From: Bacteroidia bacterium
GTDB lineage: Bacteria > Bacteroidota > Bacteroidia > Bacteroidales > UBA5342
Reading direction: 5' to 3'
NCBI GenBank assembly: GCA_030433225.1
Contig: JAUIMD010000184.1
Span: forward strand, 1 to 5,188
DNA length: 5,188 bases
Of this stretch, positions 1-5,188 are shown one piece after another. The notes below the pieces were generated by a model. That model saw only the letters and a program-made list of their open reading frames with translations. It was not told the DNA's origin and searched no databases. Within the stretch, counting starts at the first letter, position 1, and each line of letters opens with the position of its first letter. Both the position numbers and the translations under genes were made by a program.

Positions 1-1295
1 TAAAACCACGATTCTTTGTTGGGACGAGGAAACAGGTCGAGGTAAAAACGCCCTTTCAGCTTACCATTTTCATACACCTCGTGTAAACTCACTTCCTCGT
101 GCCAAACGGGTGGATTTTCAACTTTGTGAAATTCGAAGCCCAGCAATTCCTGGTAAATCTCGAAAACGCCTTCCAGACAAGCCTCCATCGGTAAGTATTC
201 CCGTATTTTTTCGTAATCCACATTGTATTGTGTCAATAGCAATTGGTTGTGGTAATAGTCGATGTCCCACGGGTCAATGGTGTTTGCGGTTGTGCCTTCC
301 ACCTTGTTTTTAAATTGAATGAGGGCTTCAATGTCTTTCTCTGCCTTTGGTTTTACGCGTTCCACCAGGCCATTGATAAAGGCCCATACATTTTCCGGAT
401 TTTTTGCCATTTGTGCATCCAGGTAATAATCCGCATACGACGGATAGTCCATGAGTTGAGCAAGCGCGTAGCGATTTTGCACCAGGCTATCCAACAAGGC
501 AAGGTTGGTATCCGCAGCGCGGTTGTAAAAGCGAATGTAAAAAGCTTTGCGCGTTTCTGCCTTAGCGGCATTTTGGAGCATCGGCTCGCGGGTAGCATTT
601 ATAATGGGGATTTCGTAGGTGCCATAATCCGTTTTGTAGCTGTTTTTAAAGTTTTCAGGTAATCCTTCGGCGCCGGCTTCATCCAGAACCAGGGGTTCCG
701 TATCTGCATTCATATTGGTGCTGTAGGCCGCAGAAACTTCATTTATTTCGGAGGAAAGTTGCTGAAATGCCGCTGCTTTTTCACCGGTGAGTTTTACCCC
801 GGAACGTTCGAAATCGGTAAGCAGATCATCCACCAGAATTTTATCGGGTCCCTGCAATTGCTGGTATTCTTCCGACTGAACAAATTTTGTCATTTGTGCA
901 AACACGGCCTTGTTGGCGTATAAGGTACGCTGCAACGAATCAATGCGCTGATAGGCCGCCAATCCTTCCTTGCGAATATCGGCATCAGGTGAAACCCAGT
1001 ACAGCATAAAACAGTTGTTGTTTGCCGTATACGTTTGGTTGTACATATTATCGAGCGCCACAAAAACGTTTTGGAATCCGGGATTTTGCACGCTGGTTAT
1101 TGCCGCTATGTCGGCATCCGTTTTTTGGATGATGTATGCTGCATAATCTTTTACGTCGGCAGCAGTAACATTTTTATAATTTACGGACTGATTCAGTGGC
1201 ACTAGAAAAGGATTGTTTGTCATTGTTTTTTCGGGTTTATTACAGGCCGCCAACAGGACCAATACACAGAGGCCCAAAACCGGTTTTATGCTCAT
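1..1295 (-). CDS. M3 family zinc oligopeptidase, lipoprotein type (thimet oligopeptidase-like), C-terminus cut off by window edge
   Basis: Reading frame of 431 codons without a stop, running off the left edge. Family M3 enzymes are zinc oligopeptidases of about 650-700 residues that trim short peptides. The N-terminus is a lipoprotein signal: short charged start, hydrophobic stretch and lipobox L-A-A-C with the acceptor Cys at residue 18, followed by Asn, so export and lipid anchoring are expected. Residue 29 onward (NPFLVPLN) resembles the usual start of cytosolic M3 enzymes. Helical segments typical of M3 follow, then WDIDYY (343-348), EYLPME (366-371), IYQELLGFEFH (380-390), VWHEEV (397-402) and GRFYLDLFPR (415-424), the order seen in thimet oligopeptidase and Dcp relatives. 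The HExxH zinc motif should lie in the missing roughly 250 residues, so catalytic competence cannot be judged. The start is well fixed: an in-frame TAG lies at 1329-1331 and this ATG alone preserves the signal peptide. The family call is strong; the subfamily (oligopeptidase versus dipeptidyl carboxypeptidase) is inferred. Confidence 0.9.
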   Translation of the reverse strand, partial: MSIKPVLGLCVLVLLAACNKPEKTMTNNPFLVPLNQSVNYKNVTAADVKDYAAYIIQKTDADIAAITSVQNPGFQNVFVALDNMYNQTYTANNNCFMLYWVSPDADIRKEGLAAYQRIDSLQRTLYANKAVFAQMTKFVQSEEYQQLQGPDKILVDDLLTDFERSGVKLTGEKAAAFQQLSSEINEVSAAYSTNMNADTEPLVLDEAGAEGLPENFKNSYKTDYGTYEIPIINATREPMLQNAAKAETRKAFYIRFYNRAADTNLALLDSLVQNRYALAQLMDYPSYADYYLDAQMAKNPENVWAFINGLVERVKPKAEKDIEALIQFKNKVEGTTANTIDPWDIDYYHNQLLLTQYNVDYEKIREYLPMEACLEGVFEIYQELLGFEFHKVENPPVWHEEVSLHEVYENGKLKGRFYLDLFPRPNKESWF

Positions 1296-1502
1296 AACTT
1301 TGTAAAATTTGTGTTGTTCAAAAATGGACTAAAAATGTGAATTCCCTTATGTGAAAGTCGCTGCAAAGGTCGAATAATTCCCGAATTGGTCAATGACAAT
1401 TATCAACGAAAGTCCAGGAGATGGATGCTATGAATAGGAAGCTGCAAACGCCAATCTGGCACAATTTTTTTTCATACATTTTTAAGTATCCATTGCCATG
1501 GC
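1296..1502. other. Intergenic spacer between two co-oriented genes
   Basis: 207 bp between the dehydrogenase stop and the peptidase start. It holds the peptidase promoter candidate at 1364-1393 and an 8-bp palindrome GCCATGGC (1495-1502) that touches the dehydrogenase stop codon. No intrinsic terminator on the minus strand is visible after the dehydrogenase: the only T-run (1465-1472) lies on the plus strand. Occasional read-through from the dehydrogenase into the peptidase therefore cannot be excluded. No tRNA or other RNA gene is recognisable. Confidence 0.6.
1364..1393 (-). promoter_or_regulatory. Candidate Bacteroidota-type promoter of the M3 peptidase gene
   Basis: Read on the minus strand, TTG (1391-1393) is followed after 19 bases by GACCTTTG (1364-1371), which continues as CA. 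This matches five of the six fixed bases of the Bacteroidota -7 element TAnnTTTG, with the -33 TTG at the expected distance. Transcription would start near 1357, giving a leader of about 60 nt before the ATG at 1295. It lies between the peptidase gene and the upstream dehydrogenase gene, which suggests that the peptidase can be transcribed on its own. The match is by eye only. Confidence 0.45.
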
Positions 1503-2468
1503 TCATAATCCAACCACATTTTGAGGTGTTCCATTGATAAAGGCTTTGAGGTTATCGCTGGCAATCTGAATTAATTGGGTGCGTGCCTCTTTGGGGGCCC
1601 AGGCAATGTGTGGCGTAATGATGCAATTTTTGGCTTTTAAAAGCGGATTGTCAATGGCAATGGGCTCGGTGTACACCACATCTACTGCGGCCTGCGCCAC
1701 CTTACCGCTGTTGAGTGCATCGGCAAGGTCCTGTTCTTTAATGAGCGGGCCACGTGCAGTGTTTATCAGCATTACCCCGTCTTTCATTTCCTTTATCGTG
1801 GATTTTCGAATTAAATGTTTCGTGTCAGAGGTCAGCGGACAATGCAGACTGATCACATCCGATTCGGCCAGGATTTTACGAAAGGAGGCGTAACGGCAGG
1901 TTGGGGTTTCCAGTTCCGGTTCTTTGTGGGTAGCCATTACCAAAACGTTCATTCCAAATGCCTGGGCGAGTTTAGCCGTTTCGCGGCCAATGCTACCGAA
2001 CCCGATAATGCCCATGGTTTTTCCCGCAAGTTCCATAAGCGGGGTGCTCCAATAGGAGAAATCTTTGCTGATGCTCCAGCGGCCGTCGTACACCTCCTCA
2101 GTGTGTTGCCCAATGTGGTGGCACATTTCCAGCAATAAAGCCATGGTAAACTGCGCAACTGATTGGGTACTGTAGCCCGGTATATTCGTAACTGTAATTC
2201 CCTGTTTACGGGCTACTTCCAGGTCAATTACATTGTAACCCGTAGCCAGAATGCCTACATATTTTACATGCGGTACCTGCGTAAGTACCTCCGCCGGTAG
2301 TAAGGTTTTGTTGGTAAACACAATTTCTGCTTCACCAATGGCTTTAATAATTGCTTGCGGGGTATTTTCCGTTCGGTCGTACACCGTTAACTCCCCCTGG
2401 GAAGCAATGCTCTCCCAACTAATGTCACCCGGATTGGCCGCATAGCCATCCAGTATTACTATTTTCAT
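1503..2468 (-). CDS. D-isomer-specific 2-hydroxyacid dehydrogenase (glycerate dehydrogenase / hydroxypyruvate reductase-like)
   Basis: Complete gene of 321 residues plus TGA, the normal length for this family. These cytoplasmic enzymes interconvert a 2-keto acid and its D-2-hydroxy acid using NAD(H) or NADP(H); the closest types act on hydroxypyruvate/D-glycerate or glyoxylate/glycolate. The split substrate domain (about 1-100 and 290-321) surrounds a Rossmann domain (about 101-289). Visible marks are LATGYNVID (74-82), NIPGYSTQSVAQ (95-106), the dinucleotide motif GFGSIG (156-161), catalytic Arg239 in NTARGP, Glu268 in TEP, and catalytic His287 in TPHIAW. All three catalytic residues are present, so an active enzyme is expected. 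The base-specificity position after the second Rossmann strand is Ala179 instead of the Asp usual in NAD-dependent members, so the cofactor is uncertain. An in-frame TGA at 2529-2531 with no ATG between supports the start; the ribosome site is weak. The exact substrate is not readable from sequence, so no symbol is given (hprA-like is the nearest label). Neighbours give no pathway clue. Confidence 0.93.
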   Translation of the reverse strand: MKIVILDGYAANPGDISWESIASQGELTVYDRTENTPQAIIKAIGEAEIVFTNKTLLPAEVLTQVPHVKYVGILATGYNVIDLEVARKQGITVTNIPGYSTQSVAQFTMALLLEMCHHIGQHTEEVYDGRWSISKDFSYWSTPLMELAGKTMGIIGFGSIGRETAKLAQAFGMNVLVMATHKEPELETPTCRYASFRKILAESDVISLHCPLTSDTKHLIRKSTIKEMKDGVMLINTARGPLIKEQDLADALNSGKVAQAAVDVVYTEPIAIDNPLLKAKNCIITPHIAWAPKEARTQLIQIASDNLKAFINGTPQNVVGL

Positions 2469-2685
2469 GCCTGTAATTTTTAATTCTCCCTGATAAAAAC
2501 CTGCCGCAACTTTGCAGCCTCTATCGTGTCAACCTAAATTACGTGTAGGGAAAAATCCCCTTTAAAGATTAACCGACTGCATATTTAAGAAAAATATTTT
2601 GGGATGAATAGTGGAAGAGCGGCTATATTTTTTCAAATTCTGTTATCTTTCCACTCCTTTTAAAAATAACAGCTAACCAGAACCC
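2469..2685. other. Divergent intergenic region
   Basis: 217 bp separating the leftward dehydrogenase gene from the rightward MG2/plug gene, so it must carry promoters for both. It is AT-rich on the right side. Visible elements are a small perfect stem GGGA-AAAA-TCCC (2548-2559), a 10-bp palindrome AAAATATTTT (2591-2600), and the rightward promoter candidate at 2598-2631. For the dehydrogenase I find no convincing TTG / TAnnTTTG pair; its promoter remains unidentified. No riboswitch, RNA gene or small coding frame is supported. Confidence 0.55.
2598..2631 (+). promoter_or_regulatory. Candidate Bacteroidota-type promoter of the MG2/plug gene
   Basis: TTTG (2598-2601) is followed after 22 bases by TATATTTT (2624-2631), which matches TAnnTTTG at all but the last base. 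The spacing is at the long end for this promoter class. Transcription would begin near 2638, giving a leader of about 48 nt to the ATG at 2686. The region is AT-rich, so a chance match is quite possible. Confidence 0.3.
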
Positions 2686-5188
2686 ATGGCTACAACAAGC
2701 AAGCAAAATCTGTTCAACCTTGGTTTGTTTACAACCCGTCAAATCCAGTTTTTCGGTCTCCTGGCATGCCTTTGCCTTGTTTTTCGATTTTCAACTGTAA
2801 CGGCTCAAAACGATTCCCTACACTATTACTTAAAAGAAGTGCAGTTAAATTCCTCCATTAACATGCGGGAGCAGGTGTATGTGCACACGGACAAAGAAGT
2901 GTATCAACCCGGCGACACCCTTTATTTAGCCGCCTATGTTACAGAGCGACTTTCCCATAAACTGGTGTCGCAGGCCAATACGCTGTGGGGATTAATTACC
3001 GAACCCAATGGCGACATTGTAAACAAGGAACGCTTTTTAATTGTAGGTGGTAAGGCCCGGGGGCAATTTGTAATTCCGGAAGGAACGGAGGACGGCATTT
3101 ATCAATTAAACGCATATACCAACTGGCAAAAAAACTTTGGTGGAGAAGGAGTATTTGTAGGACGTTTTGAAGTGCGGAACCTGAAAACGCCTACCGTGCG
3201 CTGGGGAGTAGAGGAGTTGTACAAAACCTATGTTGCGGGAGATACCGTAAACGTGAAAGTGTCTCTCAAAAACTCGGCTTATGAGGCCATCCCTAAACAA
3301 AAAATTGAGGCCACCTACGGAAAAGATAAATACAAACTACAAACCGATGAGGAGGGAGCTGCACAATTAACCTTTGTCATTCCTGATACCACAAAGGCCA
3401 TCCAAGCCATTGATTTCTGGGGATACATTTCCGCCTACCGAAAAGCGGATTACCAGGACGAAACTTTTCAAATTCCGCTGGCCGTGCGTTCGCCAAAAGC
3501 CGATTTACAGTTTATGCCCGAAAGCGGGTACCTGGTACACGGTATTCCGGCTAAAATAGGCTTCCGAGCCACCGATAGCAAAGGCTTACCCATTGAAGTG
3601 AACGGAATCTTGAAGAACAGCCAGGGAGGCATGGTGGCGGTGGTACAAACCATTCATGAGGGCATGGGCTACTTTAACCTGGTGCCCGATGCAAACGAGC
3701 ACTATACGTTTGAGTCGTTTAATCACGATTTTAAATTTGACAGTATCCAATTTCCCGAAGTAATCGCTAACGGACTTACCCTGAAATTGGAAAAAATGAC
3801 GGATAGCGTGGCCTTTGTTCGGGTGTTGCACAACTTCCCGGAGGCCATTCAAGGGGGCATAAACATTAACCATTCGGGGTACAGCTATCTGCTGGCCAAC
3901 GGCACCTTTGCCAATGGTACCATGGTAGAAGTACCGTTGGCAGTTTTGCCGTCCGGCATTGTTCGGGTTACCTTTTTTGATGCAAATGAACGCCCCATGG
4001 CAGAGCGCATGGTGTTTGTGAACCCACATAAAGTGTTAAAATTTAATGCCAAACTCAACCATACGTTTTTACGCACACGTAAGCCTTCTGTGTTGGATAT
4101 ACAAGTGACCGATTGGACTGGAAAGCCGGTAAAAACGCATTTCTCTATTTCAGTGGTGGATTCGGTCTACTGTACCGGCAATTTCACACAATCGGCATCC
4201 ATGGTGTCCAATTACCTCTTAAGCTCTGAATTGAAGGGAAGTATCCAAAACCCGGAATTCTATTTTGAAGGAACCAACAAAGCCCCATACCTTGATTTAT
4301 TGATGATTACCCACGGATGGAGGCGTTTCACCTGGTACGATGTTTTGCGGAATTACCGGGAAGAAACCCGTCAAATGATTAACCACGACAAGGTGGAAGG
4401 CCAGTTGCAACGCAGGGGCGAACCGGTTAGCGATGGGCAGATTACCTTTATCGCTTTAAGTGGCATGCCGCCCAAATCAGTGAATGTGGATAAGGATGGT
4501 AAATTTTGGTTCATGCCGCGCTACGACACCTATTTTTCACCGGATTTGTTGCTGAAAGCCACCTCCGAAAAATACAAGGAACGGGTAGACATTAAAATTA
4601 TGCCCTACGATACCCTCAAAAACATGGCCATGGCGCGGGTTGGCTTTGGTGGTTTGCCGGAAGCGAATGCCTACATGCGTAAGGTACTGGCCGAAAAAGC
4701 CACTGAACCGGAACATAAATACATGCTGGGCGATACCAAATTGCTGGATATGGTTAACGTAAAAGCACCTAAAAAAGACGAATTTAAAAACTCTCCGAAA
4801 GACATGTTTGGGGCCTCACGAACATATTATAAAACCTATGAGGATTTTGATTTTATGACAGATTTTGCCAGCCTGGTACAGCAGGTAGCCCCTAACGTTA
4901 TGATTGATTACAGCTTGGGGCGTGCAACATTTTTGGGTGCCAACAATGCAATGGGCACCAATGCTGACACAGGCGATCCATACAGCGGTCCGGGGTTGCT
5001 GCTGGTAATTGACGACATTAACCGGGGAAAAATACTGAGCGACTTTGATTACCTCACGCTCGACGATATTTTGGACATTACCGTGGTGCGCGGAAACCAG
5101 GCCTTTTACATGTATGGGGCACAGGCCAACGAGGGAGCCATTATTGTGCGTACGCGCATCAACACCAATCCCACCGCAACAAAATCAA
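2686..5188 (+). CDS. Exported MG2 (macroglobulin-like) protein with C-terminal TonB-receptor plug-like domain, no beta-barrel seen; right end open
   Basis: 834 codons open to the right edge. The function is not established; this is a large envelope-protein type of Bacteroidota. A Sec signal peptide (core about residues 20-33) has a likely signal peptidase I site VTA|Q after residue 40, so mature Gln41. QVYVHTDKEVYQPGDTLY (63-80) is a classic MG2 strand pair, as in alpha-2-macroglobulins. Further beta-sandwich stretches follow (about 167-260, then FMPESGYLVHG near 277-287 to about 350). Segment 487-548, with VVDSVYC, LLSSELKGSIQNPEFYF and THGWRRF, is typical of this family. Residues 570-638 look like a carboxypeptidase regulatory-type sandwich. 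A TonB-box-like LLDMVNVKAP (686-695) precedes the plug-like part (726-824), with LLLVIDDI (771-778), ITVVRG (798-803) and YGAQANEGAIIVRTR (810-824). The mature part has one Cys (496) and no CGEQ thioester motif. The start is fixed by an in-frame TAA at 2674-2676, and only this ATG keeps the signal peptide. It may act in envelope assembly or as a partner of an outer-membrane transporter; that is inference. Confidence 0.88.
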   Translation, partial: MATTSKQNLFNLGLFTTRQIQFFGLLACLCLVFRFSTVTAQNDSLHYYLKEVQLNSSINMREQVYVHTDKEVYQPGDTLYLAAYVTERLSHKLVSQANTLWGLITEPNGDIVNKERFLIVGGKARGQFVIPEGTEDGIYQLNAYTNWQKNFGGEGVFVGRFEVRNLKTPTVRWGVEELYKTYVAGDTVNVKVSLKNSAYEAIPKQKIEATYGKDKYKLQTDEEGAAQLTFVIPDTTKAIQAIDFWGYISAYRKADYQDETFQIPLAVRSPKADLQFMPESGYLVHGIPAKIGFRATDSKGLPIEVNGILKNSQGGMVAVVQTIHEGMGYFNLVPDANEHYTFESFNHDFKFDSIQFPEVIANGLTLKLEKMTDSVAFVRVLHNFPEAIQGGININHSGYSYLLANGTFANGTMVEVPLAVLPSGIVRVTFFDANERPMAERMVFVNPHKVLKFNAKLNHTFLRTRKPSVLDIQVTDWTGKPVKTHFSISVVDSVYCTGNFTQSASMVSNYLLSSELKGSIQNPEFYFEGTNKAPYLDLLMITHGWRRFTWYDVLRNYREETRQMINHDKVEGQLQRRGEPVSDGQITFIALSGMPPKSVNVDKDGKFWFMPRYDTYFSPDLLLKATSEKYKERVDIKIMPYDTLKNMAMARVGFGGLPEANAYMRKVLAEKATEPEHKYMLGDTKLLDMVNVKAPKKDEFKNSPKDMFGASRTYYKTYEDFDFMTDFASLVQQVAPNVMIDYSLGRATFLGANNAMGTNADTGDPYSGPGLLLVIDDINRGKILSDFDYLTLDDILDITVVRGNQAFYMYGAQANEGAIIVRTRINTNPTATKS
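2803..2808 (+). other. Predicted signal peptidase I cleavage site of the MG2/plug protein (Ala40|Gln41)
   Basis: The sequence V-T-A|Q-N-D at residues 38-43 fits the small-residue -3/-1 rule, and Gln at +1 fits the known Bacteroidota preference (the 'Q-rule'), in which the new N-terminal Gln is cyclised to pyroglutamate by an envelope glutaminyl cyclase. The n-region before the hydrophobic core is unusually long (about 19 residues) and the core is interrupted by Arg34, so the exact site is a prediction. Confidence 0.6.

Noticed and set aside
243..662. 139-codon plus-strand open frame
   Set aside because: It lies wholly antisense to the M3 peptidase, whose protein is clearly recognisable; the translation has no family features and the frame is a shadow.
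1450..1472. Hairpin GCCA-ATC-TGGC followed by eight T on the plus strand, terminator-like
   Set aside because: The stem is only 4 bp, four bases separate it from the T-run, and it would work on the plus strand, where no gene ends. On the minus strand the A-run precedes the stem, so it cannot terminate the dehydrogenase.
1..1502. Operon of dehydrogenase and M3 peptidase
   Set aside because: They point the same way, but 207 bp separate them with a promoter candidate in between, and the functions do not suggest a shared pathway.
1815..2138. 107-codon plus-strand open frame
   Set aside because: It is antisense to the Rossmann domain of the dehydrogenase and shows no recognisable protein features.
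2507..2514. CAACTTTG followed by CA on the plus strand, resembling a Bacteroidota -7 element
   Set aside because: No TTG is present 19-23 bases upstream, and it lies about 170 bp from the MG2/plug start; the pair at 2598-2631 is the better candidate.
2758..2772. Possible lipobox ending at Cys28 (LLAC) in the MG2/plug protein
   Set aside because: Leu at -2 is unusual for a lipobox, Cys28 lies in the middle of the hydrophobic core, and the downstream VTA|Q site fits signal peptidase I better.
3586..4029. 147-codon minus-strand open frame
   Set aside because: It lies inside the MG2/plug gene on the opposite strand; the plus-strand frame carries the family motifs, so this is a shadow.
2686..5188. 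True alpha-2-macroglobulin (protease-trapping) protein
   Set aside because: Only the MG2-like start and similar sandwiches are seen; no thioester CGEQ motif is present and the C-terminus is plug-like.

Overview
The window looks like chromosomal DNA of a member of the Bacteroidota. The evidence is a moderate-GC genome with weak or absent Shine-Dalgarno sequences, upstream elements resembling the phylum's TTG / TAnnTTTG promoter, a secreted protein whose predicted mature end starts with Gln, and above all a very large exported protein joining a macroglobulin-like (MG2) N-terminus to a TonB-receptor plug-like C-terminus. That last architecture I know only from this phylum. I cannot place the organism below phylum.

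Layout from left to right. (1) Minus strand, 1-1295: the first 431 residues of a lipoprotein-type M3 (thimet oligopeptidase-like) metallopeptidase. Its catalytic C-terminal part lies beyond the left edge. (2) 1296-1502: a 207-bp spacer with a candidate promoter for the peptidase. (3) Minus strand, 1503-2468: a complete 321-residue D-isomer-specific 2-hydroxyacid dehydrogenase of the glycerate dehydrogenase / hydroxypyruvate reductase type. (4) 2469-2685: a 217-bp divergent spacer, AT-rich, with one candidate promoter facing right. (5) Plus strand, 2686 to the right edge: 834 residues of the MG2 / plug-like protein, open at the window end but probably close to its natural C-terminus.

The three genes do not form an obvious pathway. 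The peptidase and dehydrogenase point the same way but are 207 bp apart with a promoter candidate between them. The MG2/plug gene is divergent from both. The peptidase and the MG2/plug protein are predicted to be exported to the cell envelope, and the dehydrogenase should be cytoplasmic. I see no RNA genes, mobile elements, CRISPR arrays or signs of recent transfer. The item most worth following is the barrel-less plug fused to macroglobulin-like domains, a recurrent but, to my knowledge, functionally unexplained Bacteroidota family.
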